Origin: Cantharellus purpuraceus
Taxonomy: Eukaryota; Basidiomycota; Agaricomycetes; Cantharellales; Hydnaceae
Direction of reading: 5' to 3'
DNA: 64,000 nt
NCBI GenBank assembly: GCA_025174535.1
Contig: JALBUN010000003.1
Location: 1,386,501-1,450,500 of the forward strand
A program made the position numbers and the translations under genes. Below the pieces are notes generated by a model. It was given only the letters and a program-made list of their open reading frames with translations, searched no databases and was not told the DNA's origin. Below, in pieces: positions 34,465-46,400 of this stretch; the stretch's first letter is position 1, and each line of letters starts with the position of its first letter.

Positions 34465-36193
34465 CTAGACCATTACTTCCCTCGTCGGGGTCTCAGCTGC
34501 CCGTCCCATGCTATCACTGTCGTTATGCTCGATGGTGACAGTCTGCGAGACTCCTACGCTTCGATCGGTTCGGGGGAACTCGGTCATCGCGATCGTAGAC
34601 GGGGGATTCAAATCACGATTCCCCACTGATGACCCAAGTCCCGCCTGTTCGCGTTTAGCATCTCCCGTACAGTTTATACAGATCTGTACGTACCCGAACG
34701 ATGATCATTGAGAATGTGATCCCCTGAAGAAAGACAAACAACAACCCATCAGTCAGCCGGCACCGTGACAACTTAAAAACACGTACAATGATTGGGACCA
34801 ACATGTCAAACGCTAGTGGTCAGCCACTCAGTCAGACAAATGCATCGGGAAACCTCAAAGAAAGCTATATCATACCAATAAAGCTTGCGTCACTCTTTGC
34901 CAGGTACGTGGCAAGTAAAATCAAGAGTGTGGTGGAATAAATCGCACCGCTCTCCAGCATGATCCCGATGACAGGTCGCAGCGAGCGGCCCCCGTTCTCA
35001 AATGGAATGGTGATGTGCACCCGCCAGATCTTGTACCTATAGCCCGCTTCCTGTTAGCGTAGATCGACAGAGGGTACAATGTTGCATACACGATCATGCA
35101 CGTCGCCGCGATATTCAGTATCAACGATGACATAAAAAACACGGCTGCGCACAGGGCCAGCCTGGGAAAGAAGAGCTGCCAGAGCGTTAGTCTGGGTTTG
35201 AGATGCGTGGTGGTCAGACTCACCCCAGAGGTCGTTGTGCTGCTGAATACCTCAATCGCGATTCCTGATGCTAGAACAGTCACATGAGACCTAAGGACAA
35301 GAGAAAAGAATATCAATATAGGACACGTACCGATACTGCCAGATAACATGAGTACGGGCAGGGCGATCATCCTTCTGTTGCGTGCTAAAGGTATATTGAG
35401 CACACAATAGTGGCCGTCGTCGAAGAGACGCACCCCATACTATGAACAGACGATATACCTGCAGATTGCGAGTGAGTCTTTCGACTTTCCGACAAGAAAT
35501 GCCAACTAACGCACCAGCAATGAGTCAGAGACAGCCGTCAGAGTGATGTACACTCCAGTACGCGCCACCTGTAACGCATGTTGCATGACGGTGTCTGAAG
35601 CAATCGGGAATGGACGCATACCTGTTTCCTATAGGAAGGCTGCATGAAGCTGTGATACAGGCTGACCAGGCTTAGTTACATACCAGCTGTTGACCGACGT
35701 GAAGTGGGCCATGAAGGCATTAGGGTATTCTTTGAATACTGGAAGCAAGCCAGTAAAACCGTCTGAGATATAAATGTGAGGATCAAGAGAGAGGAGGAAC
35801 TGTAGGCCTATGTGGCATACCCATAGTTATGCTCAGGGCTAAACAATAGTGGACTAGAATGAGTGTCCACTGAAAGTAAAGACTTAACGACTGCATTACA
35901 GTTGGTTGAACACTCAAGAACGCACCATGACAAGTGCCACAGTGAGAAAGGGGCGGTTGATACCCTCTGAGCGCCGTCTGAAAACACATGTAAGTCATGA
36001 ACCTTTGTAGACATGACAACGGAGCGGCTCACCCATACATGAAGAAGTACATGGAGCCTATGAACATGACCTGCATGTGCATGAGACATCAGTGGTACAA
36101 ATGGCGTGGGTGGCCCAATGGCATGGTGCTTGCCTGGTATGCGCCGAATACAATTGATTGGCACATCAGTCCAACAAGGATAACTGCCAGCAT
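34465..36193 (-). CDS. Basidiomycete multi-pass membrane protein, right-arm copy
   Basis: Mirror copy of the gene at 17133-18863. The main exon (35433-34921 region) differs from the left copy by only a couple of residues, for example SHVTVLASG for SHVTALASG and CMIVYA for CMIVYV. The C-terminal exon runs to REVMV at 34465. A small change occurs in the tail (SLRSVRGN became TLRSVRGN on the antisense strand). Start and first exons are as uncertain as in the left copy. No frame-breaking change was seen relative to the left copy, so both may be functional. Confidence 0.55.
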
Positions 36194-37944
36194 TGCAATT
36201 GGAGACAATCAATTGGGGGTGGGGAGTGGATGCAATAACTATCTCGGACCCCAACCGAGTCTGCATAGTTGCGTACTTATATAGCATTTCAGAGACGGGT
36301 TCTTGGGCTAATTCCCAAATCACTGGGTGGAGTCCCGGATCCCCGCAGTGCACTAGATCTTCTGGAAATCACTGCGCGAAGCATAGACGATTTCCGGTTG
36401 TGCTCAAATCAGCTCGGTTACCTTCTTTGTATTGCTAAGCAATAGCTTATCGGGACTGGCGTGTACGAGTAAGCAGATATGAAATTCTAATCAAGTGAAT
36501 GCAAAATAGTCACCTGAGTCCTGCCGTAAATCCCCTCTTTGGCATAGAGCGCCTTCAGGTTCGCCCCTCCCTTGCCTTTTGAGCATCGTGCAGTACAATC
36601 CTAACGCTGAATCGTCCCTATGAACTAGCCACCTGTATACGCGTCTTCCCCGCTTGACTCGGAGCGACCTACACGCGGGTTGTCCGCAAGAGAAATAATA
36701 TGATAAGCATGTCGAAGAAGCGATGTATTCACCTAGCATAGTAAGGGGAAGACGGTGTCAGTTGGCATCAGATCATGTCAAAGTGACCGTGACTTTCTTC
36801 TGCTGACCGATCGCCGGAATGAGCCAAAAGGCGTTGAACAGATATAAATTGCCTTGTCGAAAATTGCATTAGAAGTCCTGTGACTGTCCCACGTCGTTTC
36901 GCTTCGTGGCCCTTGATGCTGGTCACGAGCACTAGTGCTATCTGGGAAGGAATATTAATCCTCGTAGAATAGAACAGTATGCCACTAGGAACCCACAGAG
37001 AACCACAACTCAAAGGACGCCAAGTCCTGACGCCCTGCAGCTCCAAGGAAGTTGAACGAACGATTCACGAAACGCATTTCAAGGTCAGCAGCATGAATCA
37101 CACCTGGTCAATAGCCTGACCAGTTGGTAACTCGTTATGGGACCCTTGGTGTTTCGTGGTGGCGATAGGTGCAAGCTATGCGAGGCCTGGGGACAGAATC
37201 ATGTCGTGCTTCTTTCTCTGTGGTTGTATTTGGGCGGTGCACGCAGTCTTAAAGGTTGAGGAAGAGTATATTCAGTTTGCATTTTAAGTACCAGAGACAT
37301 CTTTCCCATTACTCACCTCGAGCTTGCAGCATCCAAATAGCAGCATCGTCAACATCGTCGACCATATCTCACTTCCCCCGATCAGTTAAAAGCTCAATGC
37401 TTTTATTCATTCCATCCATGCAAGGCCGGGACCGACATCATGTCCTCACGAGCTTGGCCCGGGATCATCGTCGTCTGTATTCCATTCCCCAAGTCACTGG
37501 TCTCCCGGTGTCATTTTGCCCATGGAAGAGGGACACAGCAAATGAATGAAGAGTAGATGTGGTCAACGTTTCCTATATGTGTGCGTACCCAGCGACTGAG
37601 ATCGGGAGAAGATATTTGATGTACTGATTATTAGGTTGGAAAGGCTATGCATGAAGAATGTGACTACCCAATCCAGTAAAGCTTCAGGCGAGCGTATGTG
37701 CCCGGTGACTGATGTTGAGGGAAAGTACGCTGAACGCAAATGTCCTGATCGTGAGGCTGCAAACTGTAAAACGGAATTAAAAGAAAACATTTATTTTTTG
37801 CACAGGAGCACTTCAACGCAGGGAAGCAAACACTTACCAAGCAGTGAGTTCGTCCGTCTCTCAAAAGAAAGTAACAGGGCATTCAGAATGGCCACCGTGC
37901 GGACCTATGCCAACTAACCGTGCACGATCTAGAGTTCCAAGACA

Positions 37945-38930
37945 TCATATAATAGACCATCCCAGCGGTGCATTCGCGAGAACAAAAGCAGCATTCCCCA
38001 GACCCAACATAATGAAGATGCACCAGAACAGACCAACTATATGGCTAAGACTCTTGCCTGGGTGTCGTTTCATAACCGCGTACAGGTCCGGGGTGAAGTG
38101 CAGGGCGTGCGGAAGAAGGGGAATTGATGTAGTTGCAACGCTTGGCGTAGAGGGTGTGCGTGACGCTGTCTGCAATGAAGCAAGAGCGTAAAGCGACTAT
38201 TGGCTTGTGGTCTGAAGTAGTGAGTGTATGGGATAGAGGCGTGCTGGAGTGATGTGACTCCCGATCGGTCGGGCGAATCACCATGCGTCGCGTTCAAGGT
38301 GCGATCTGTCCACGACACTATCTGACCCCAAAGCGAACAAAGTGCACCTGATTCCCCAAAGTTCACCCTCCCAAAGACCAGGAAACGCGGTGCCTCTCTT
38401 CCGCTCTATTAGCTACCAATCGAATCCCTTCACCTCTTCTCTTCCACGCTCCATGTCGAGCAGCGCGTTTAGCTGATGCATAACACTCGTCTGATCTGAG
38501 CGAAGCGGACGAGCAAGCGAAACATCAAGGTGAAAGTTGAGGTCGCCCAGGAGAAACAGGTGCGATGTTGTATAAATAGTGATGTTGACTATTTTCCCTG
38601 GGACGCAAGAAGAGAGGGATGGGAGGGTGTGGATAATGTGTTCCTGGGTGAGAGATATCACTACATCCTCTGCAAGATGTGCATTGACAAATCTGGCCGT
38701 ATACGGGCAATGGGTTGGATAGCTCAAGTGAGGGAGGTCGTGCTCACGTAAACACCTCTCCAGCACCCCCATATTGACCCGCTACTCTGAACTGGACACT
38801 GACGGCACCTTTATTTCCCTGGAAAAGGCTACAGGTGCGAAGGAGCGCAGATGGTAGATTCACAAGCCAGGCAGGACCACAGCCAGCCCAGCTAGCGCTG
38901 AGCAAACGCGGCTCTATTGGATTTATTGCA
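37945..38930 (-). pseudogene. 5-phosphatase relic, right-arm copy
   Basis: Mirror of 14390-15353, with GNKGAVSVQF, ARFVNAHLAEDV, FLLGDLNFHLD and LTTSDHKPIVAL in the same broken arrangement. The membrane segment (LFWCIFIMLGLGNAAFVLA) is kept, but the sequence just after it is deleted (NAPLGWSII). Confidence 0.5.
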
Positions 38931-39166
38931 GTTTGGATCAGAAATACGACAAACATTCCACTTGGAATTGAGGCACCCGTACACTTTGTGGGGGGGGGGA
39001 CCTCCATCTACAGCTCATTCACTTTTACAATCATATCAGACACGTTGGGAGGGCTCCATGTCATTTCCTCAGAGTTTGGTGGTGCTCACAACTCTGCATA
39101 TCTATCTAGGTACGGACAGCGTTCTGGAATTCGTCTCTTTGAACCTTTTCCCTTCTCTCCCCATGT

Positions 39167-39298
39167 GTTGAAGACGGAAATACCTCTTTCCGATACATTC
39201 CGACCTCTGACATGCCTGCCGACATCATGACGAAGGCACTTCCCCGCTCTAAACATGAAAAATTCACACAAATGCTTGGCCTACGTGCCTGCAGCTGA
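39167..39298 (+). mobile_element. Copia 3' end fragment, right-arm copy
   Basis: It encodes VEDGNTSFRYIPTSDMPADI then MTKALPRSKHEKF up to LGLRACS and a stop, without the deletion seen in the left arm. GAGGGGGAG and TGTTGACGCC follow, as expected for a purine tract and LTR start. Confidence 0.7.
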
Positions 39299-39808
39299 TA
39301 CCACCACTGCGATCTCTACCGGCATCCCAGTGAGGGGGAGTGTTGACGCCGCTTTTTCACTGTGCTACGCGCACCGCTATCACAGCGAGGGGGACTGTTG
39401 AAGGCATTAATATTCTTTCCTACACAGGAAATGACCACTCATATATCATCGCATCCATGTTTCAAGTTTTCTATTGTCTCACCTTTTTATAGTAATGTTT
39501 CACAGCTGCACACTGAGGTGAGGAGTCCATTCACTCGCCGAGCATATTTTGTTGTATCTAACGTAGCATTGTTAGATTCTACCTGTACGGATTACAAGAT
39601 ATGTTTGTTCTTGGGAAAGATGTACAGGAGAAGACAATAGGGGGAACCCATGACGACAGCGGTGGCTGCTATGGTATACATGGTGTATGTATATAGCATG
39701 GAAACTTGACGGATGTTCATTCAACTTGTGGGAAAAGTAATAACTGGAGAGTGGCGTTGGTCAAAAGTGCATGATTTGTTACGTCGTCATCACCTCATGG
39801 TTTGGGAT

Positions 39809-40003
39809 TTACAAGCAATCAATACCGTCTTCACCTAAAGCGGCGGCCTCTATTAGAACCATGGGGTCAGAGATTAGCTTCGCGGGGATCGTCCGGAGGC
39901 ACTTACTGTTTATGGGACATGACGGGCTCTCTTCCGGGTGCGGGATTGCATTGCCAGCGAGCGCACAAGTGAGGAGGATAATGATCACGCTGGTGAATTT
40001 CAT
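39809..40003 (-). CDS. Small secreted peptide candidate, right-arm copy
   Basis: 64 aa, like 13298-13492, with R5S, T9I and F44I changes. The signal peptide (MKFTSVIIILLTCALAGNA) and all Cys are kept. The GTAAGT donor at codons 33-34 is also kept, so both the ORF and the possible intron model survive. Confidence 0.45.
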   Translation of the reverse strand: MKFTSVIIILLTCALAGNAIPHPEESPSCPINSKCLRTIPAKLISDPMVLIEAAALGEDGIDCL

Positions 40004-40141
40004 AATCGACAGGTGTGTATGCTTGCGATGGGATGCTACCTTTGTCTCAAGCTTTCGCTCTTAAATACATGAATTCGGCGCTATCGTTGACTCCTCGTGG
40101 TCACAATCGCATGGGCGAACAAACTACTCTAGGCTACCTAG

Positions 40142-40298
40142 ACCATCAAGTAGTTCTCTTCGTAGGTTTTCGGCTCGTGCAAAGTCGTTGTTCACAACGA
40201 GTTGGGCCAGACTTGTGTCCGAAAAGAATCGGTGGCTTTTTACCCAACGCGGAGGGGAGGTGTGTCAATTAGCGGCTACGGATGGAGGAGCACACTGT
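40142..40298 (-). pseudogene. PPR exon fragment, right-arm copy
   Basis: Mirror of 13018-13172. It shares the indels of the left-arm fragment against the source exon, so the capture happened before the arms were duplicated. Confidence 0.8.
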
Positions 40299-40847
40299 AC
40301 ATACTCATCTGAGAACGGTTCGAAGATGGTATTGTCGGTGGACGCCTTAGCCTGTTATCTCCATCACGCGTCATGTGCATGAAACTCGGAGCACCTCCCG
40401 GCAAGAGCAGGACTAGTGGTCATAACCGCCAGCCCGTGGATTTGCGATGGTCTCATCCTTCAATCTCTCCAATGTGAATGGAGACGATAAAGCAATTGAG
40501 TCACCCTAACATGGGCCGTGCTTCATCAGAAGGACATAAAATGTAGATGAACATGACTCAGGAATGGGTTCTTCCGAGTTGGACGGCAGCGAAGACAGGG
40601 CCAAGTGAGACAGATTGCATGTAGTCTTGCCTAGCTTGTCCAGCCTCCAGACTGCTCAACGCACAGTAAACTGGAACTGCATCACGAGCCCTGACGACGA
40701 CGATCAAGATCTCCGCAAGACTTCCGGTTCTCTTCCAGTTCTGAGAATCTTTGTTGATGAAGCCAGACACGTTAGGGTCACGGCGTGATAAAGTTTCCGC
40801 GATAAAAGGTTTAGAGCTTTCTAGCACTTCAAAAAAAGAAAGGAAGA

Positions 40848-40880
40848 CCTGAAGTGCTACTGTACCGGTAGCATTTCAGG
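40848..40880. repeat. 33-bp near-palindrome at the outer end of the right arm
   Basis: Reverse complement of 12438-12470. Confidence 0.7.
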
Positions 40881-41073
40881 TGATGTCGGGATGGGTAGCC
40901 AACGTCTCAGGCATGTGGATGAGGTTCTTTTGAACAAAATTCTCCCCTCTCCCAATTCCCCCACAGAGGCAACTGTTGCAGTGACGTGACGATGACCAAT
41001 CATTTGGTCTTATTTGGTGACAGACTGTACAAGTAGACAAAAGGACTAAAAGGACTCGTGGGAGAGACTTAAC

Positions 41074-41535
41074 TGTTGGAGTATCGAGGCCGACGAACAC
41101 GGAAGCATAGTTGAGGTACCACACAGTTCAACAGGCGCAAATACATAGGCATAGCGGTCGAGTACGGCGATACTCATTTTATTTTGCCCACCTGACTTGA
41201 TAGTATATAAGTTCAATATCATTCTATCGGACACTTCAGTTGATTGCTCCCCGCACAACTGAAGTGTACGTTCCATTTCATTCTCATATGTCTAACTACA
41301 TTAACCGTGAGCTCTGTAGTTATATATCTAGGTAGCTACTGAATCTACAGTTGATTGCTCCCCGCACAACTGAAGTTTATATATCTAGTCCCTCTTCACA
41401 TCCATATCTTCCATTAACTTCTACTCCCATGAATCCCAGGTACAATTTCATAGTTGTAGCTGCTCATCATTGGGAGAGACTTAACTTCTACTCCCACAAA
41501 TCCCAGAATCCCAGAATCCCAGTTTATTATTTTCA
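41074..41535 (+). mobile_element. 5' LTR of the outer copia element
   Basis: The segment starts TGTTGGAGTATC and ends TTATTTTCA directly before GGTTATGGGCCCCGC, the same primer-binding sequence as in the inner copia. It has internal duplications (GATTGCTCCCCGCACAACTG twice). No 3' partner LTR is in the window. Confidence 0.65.
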
Positions 41536-41550
41536 GGTTATGGGCCCCGC
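41536..41550 (+). other. Copia primer-binding site
   Basis: GGTTATGGGCCCCGC follows the LTR. Its complement resembles the anticodon arm of initiator tRNA-Met (GGGCTCATAACCC), as used by several Ty1/Copia elements. The same site is at 42520. Confidence 0.5.
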
Positions 41551-41580
41551 CTTCTGACTGGAATAAAAGAACACATCATC

Positions 41581-42383
41581 ATGACAGACACTGACGCTGA
41601 AAGCACCAAAACCTTCAGACTCACCAGCATGAACTACAATGTCTGGGCAGTCAGTATACAGGGCAAGCTCATGACGGTGAATCTGAAAAACCCAAAGATG
41701 CTGCTGAGATAGTGAAATGGATACTCAAGAGGGAAGAGGCAGCAGGCATCATACTCAGATCACTCACTCACATGCAATATGTACATGTCAAAGGCTTCAT
41801 GGACAACCCCACAGCCATGTGGATGCGTCTCAAAAACACACATTGATCTCAAATAGCGAACAGCACATGTGATGCAGAAGTTACTCAATACTCACAAGGA
41901 CAACGCTGAGTCACTCACGGAATATTTTGCCTGCATAAATGCCGCAACAAATGATCTCATCACATTAACGCCTAGCGCTCTCACTGCACCTGAGATCATG
42001 GGCAAAATCGGCATCCATGCAGCGATATCAGGACTGGATCAGGCTGAGTATGGAGCATTTACTTCATCTCTTCTCCTACTAGGGAGCCTAGACTGCTGTG
42101 CTGTTGCAACTGCCTTCCAAAATGAGGATATGAAACATGAGACTTCACTCATCTCGTCTACTGCACTCACGGCCCCCCATGCTAGGAAGACAAATCCCTC
42201 TGCAAATACAGTGTGCACGACATGCAAGAGGAAGGGTCACCTTGCCAACAAATGCTGGATAGGCCACCCTGAACTGCGACCAGCTCACATAGAACAGTGC
42301 AGGAAGGGTACCATGAACAGAAAATCAAGATCAGCAAATAGTGCCCAAGAAGCAAAGCAGGGGGATGAATCCCCCAAACTTGC
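41581..42383 (+). pseudogene. Outer copia gag, broken by the inner copia element
   Basis: It starts MTDTDAESTKTFRLTSMNYN with a UBN2-like gag fold and has frame breaks near 41680 and 41830. The main piece (from ~41869) has SLTEYFACINAATNDLITLT and a CX2CX4HX4C knuckle (CTTCKRKGHLANKC). The inner copia element splits it at the residues KLA. Its continuation is at 48938. Confidence 0.75.
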
Positions 42384-42519
42384 TGTTGGGAATATCAATG
42401 ACCAAGCAGTGCTGGCAGGCCGATACAAACCTTATACAAAGAATGTTCTAGCAACTCACATAGCACTATATGTATCACTTTATGATTGAGTAATATACAA
42501 AGTCCTCTCTTTTCCAACA
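42384..42519 (+). mobile_element. 5' LTR of the inner copia element
   Basis: 136 bp, TGTTGGGAATATC...TTTTCCAACA. It nearly matches the 3' LTR (48796-48932). The target duplication CTTGC lies at 42379-42383. Confidence 0.9.
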
Positions 42520-43435
42520 GGTTATGGGCCCCGCTGCCTAAACCACCAACCACACAATTCCCTCCACATCTAGTTTGTTAGAAAAAGATGAGGGAGAGGT
42601 AGATTGCAGGTGTATGTGGGTGAATGTGAAATGAAGGTGAGAGATGGTGGCGCAATAAATTTTGAATAGAGGAGCAGTTACTGCAGGGATGCAGATATAT
42701 GCGGGGTCGATGGAGAGGTGTTGTTTAGTAGAGTGATGTTACCAAATATCAAAATATTCGGTTAAGAATTGGGACTTCTGCAAAATATTTGAGCAGAAAT
42801 GGGAATAGCAACACTTCGAAAAAGTGTTTGCTTAATAGAAATGGATGTAATAATAAAAATCGTTCGTAATTTGAGATAGCAATAGTTGATGCAATATCCT
42901 AATGGGATATGCAAAATATTTCAAATCGAACAGGTCGTTTAGGAGTTATTCCAGGAACGACAGAAAGTTGACACAAGCTGTTTGTTTGCAGCTTGGAAGG
43001 GATTAAGAATAGTAAATCTGATCATAGATACTCGTACACAGTTGTAGCTAATATACAATTTGGAAATCACATGATAAAAAAGCCTTTAGTAAGATTGAAA
43101 CATATGATAAAAGAAATGATGTGGATACTGATAATATGTGATGTCATGGGGAAAAAATTTTTATAGAGAAAGGAGTTTTTACCCGTTTGACTTGAGGTTT
43201 ATGACGAATGAAAATCATCATAATACCTCCCTTTTTGAGTAGTAGCCATCCTCGTAGAACGAAAGGATGGCTCACAAAATAAAATCGAAAATCACCTCCT
43301 CCTCATCCCTTAATCAAAAAATCCCCAAACTTTTCACAACTTTTCCTTATCATAAAACTCTCCCTTCTTACTCCAATAGATCGTAGTATTACTTGAATAA
43401 ATTCTTGACATAGTTAGTCCCCCCCAACGATCCAA
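42520..43435 (+). other. Long untranslated leader of the inner copia
   Basis: It begins with the GGTTATGGGCCCCGC primer site. The rest is AT-rich and non-coding. Parts near 42830-42920 (TTGCTTAATAG, TTCGTAATTTGAGAT, GGGATATGCAAAATA) resemble the reverse complement of the solo LTR at 51289-52054, so a diverged insertion may be present. Confidence 0.4.
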
Positions 43436-46400
43436 ATGACTGAACACACGAGCACCTACCGAATCAACCCTCTCCGAGGCACGGAGAATTACTCGGTATG
43501 GAAAATCAAGATGACCGACATCTTAACAGACCAGGGACTGTGGGAGTACGTTGAAAATGATCCGGCTCCCTCCGTGGAAGCAGAACCACTATGGAAGAAG
43601 AAAGACCAGCAAGCACTGTCCACGATAAGGTTACGTGTTGCCGACAAGATGCTAGTGTACATGTCGAGCGCAAAGTTGGCAAAGGAAGCCTGGGATACCC
43701 TAGCCAGCCTGCTCAAGACCCAAGGACCTCTCGGTATCATGCTAGCACGCCGAAAACTCTTTAGGGCAAAATGCGAGGAAGCCACACCCATTGAGGAGCA
43801 CATACGCACCATGCGAAGCCACCAGGAGGAGTTGCACAACCTTGGCCAAAAGATCGACAGTGCAGAGTTCTCAATCATTCTGCTCACCTCACTTCCAGAT
43901 AGCTGGAATAACTACATAGCATCAATTGATAGCTCAGTGCTAACAGAAGCGACCAAGCTAATTGCCTGTATACTTGAACATGATTGTTGCATCTGCATCC
44001 AAGATGAGGACGACACCTCGTTAGTTGCCAAAAACAGGAAGAAGTTCAACCCACGTATTACCTGTTTCAACTGCAACAAAAGGGGTCACTATGCAGCCGA
44101 ATGCAGATCCAAAAAATCCAGCGACCAAGATGCCAAGCCTGACAACAGCGACCAGACAAAAGCCAACGAGGCTCAGGATGAATATGCATTCACCGCACAG
44201 GATGACATTGGATATGTAGCCAACCACCAAACTGTATGGCTGGCAGACTCGGCATGCACTTCCCACATTGTGAAAGAAAGGTTGCTCTTCAAAGATTATA
44301 CGGAGATGCCTGGCCACCGAGTATCAGGCCTTGGTAATGTTGACGGACCCAGCAAAGGAACAGTACGCTTAACATCAACTGTCAATGGGAGATCCTACCC
44401 GATAACCCTACAGAATGCTGTCCATGTGCCACAAGCCCCCCACAACATGATATCAGTTCTCTGAATCACGGATGCTAAGTTCTCTGTACTATTCAAAGAC
44501 ATGCGCGCTGAAATCAGAACCCCAAATGGAATGCTCATTGCGGAAGGTACTAAAGAAGGACGACTATACCGCTTACATGTCAGTCCACAGACCAACACCG
44601 AATGAGCATACGCAGCAGGGATATCACGCACTTGGGACGAATGGCACTGAGTCTTCGGACACATGAACATGGGTGCAGTGAAAATGCTTAAGCAAAAAGG
44701 GATGGTCGACGGGATGGAAGTGAACGAGAGCATCGAGGCATCTGGCCGGTGCGACATATGTGTGCAATCCAAACAGCATGTCACTCCATTCCCAAAAGAG
44801 TCACACACAGATAGCAGACATCGGCGACTTGACTGTTTCAGATGTATGGGGACCTGCACGCACTATGGCACCAGGTGGAGAGCATTATTTTGTCTCATTC
44901 ACTGATGGCAAATCACGCAGAACAACGGTATACTTTATGAAGCAAAAGTTGGAAGTCATCACGAAGTTCAAATACTATAAGGGTTACATTGAAACTCAGA
45001 CCGGACACCATCTCAAGAAGCTTTGTGTTGATGGCGGCAGAGAATATGTGAATAAGGACCTTGAGAGGCTCCTACTCAAGTGTGGTATCCTACTTGAAGT
45101 CACCGCAGCTCACTCTCCTGCACAGAATGGCATTGCCGAACGCATTAACAGGACCGTTGTTGAACACGCACGTGCAATGATCACACAGCACAATTTACCG
45201 CTCACACTGTGGAAAGAAGCTGTTGCATATGCTGTGTATCTCAAGAACAGATCTCCCACATGTGCAATCAAAGGCCCACATACTCCTGACGAACTCTTCA
45301 AAGGAACGAAGCCAAACGTGTTACACCTACAGGAGTTTGGACAGAAGTGTTGGGTACTTCAACAGGATGGAAAACAATCCAAATTAGAACCGAAGTCCAA
45401 ACAGTTCATATTCACAGGGATCTCTGACGCCACAAAGGGGTACCGATACTACAACCCCATCACAAAACAAGTTCAGACGAGTCACAACATAACATTTACT
45501 GATGACATACCTGACACACACCACCAGGAGACCGTAATCACACCCCCTCATGGCAAGCCCCAATCAGATTGTTTTGGAACCTGCAAAATTATGGTGTTAG
45601 GGCAAACTCTAAATCACCACAATTCCGTGAATGAACAGCTGAGAAGAATATCAAACCCTGCTGCAGCACAACTCCAGAAACAATTTAACATTTGTACTTT
45701 GGTTACAATCCTTTGTATTGGTCAATGCAGACTATACGCAGAAAAGTAATACGTTTCTTAGCAGCAAGAAATGAATAAGACTTCCAGAGTCTAGAGTTCA
45801 CGGACGCTTAGGGGTCCAGATATTCCAAAAAGAGGGGAATGCACTTAGAGGCTAAAGGAAGTAGGTGGATGAATCCAACCATCCAACCAGTGGCACTCAG
45901 AAGCGGGTAACAGCAATGTGTGAAGTAGTCTAGCAACTGCTTCACACGAGTTCAAGCTTCTAATGCTCTGCAAAGGCAGTACACACTAGTAACTTAAACA
46001 AGAGCACTAATGGCAGGACTATTGACAGACAATCTCACCCTGTAGATTTGTAGTCACGTGAGGTAGATGCTACACTCACGCCCAAAGCAGGAATATCACT
46101 ACTTCGAGTGCAATCAAGTACAGTTACACAACTGTAAAAGATCCTTGAACTGGTAATCAACAGTTACTGAGATATAGAGGATGACACTGTATGTCACTCT
46201 AGTCACACTGGTGTGCAGAAGATGGGTAGAAGTGGTAGAATATGTTACTATTTCAGAGGCAGAATGGCCTCCTTATATATTGTATTTACAGGGGCTGACT
46301 AATGCTTCTGGAATATTCTACCTATTAATAGATGGAAGCTACTGGAAGGTTGTGGAATGTGGAAGAAAGGGGTAGAATATTCCAAGCCAATCACAGGTTC

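Larger units (their letters stand above)
33905..40973 (-). repeat. Right arm of ~7.07 kb inverted duplication
   Basis: Reverse-complement copy of 12347-19423. The inner border is TTAGTG at 33905, the outer border AGAGGCAAC at 40973. The gene content and order are mirrored. ~60 bp are missing near 37963 compared with the left arm. The 101 bp between its end and the copia LTR at 41074 are unlike the left flank. Confidence 0.9.
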
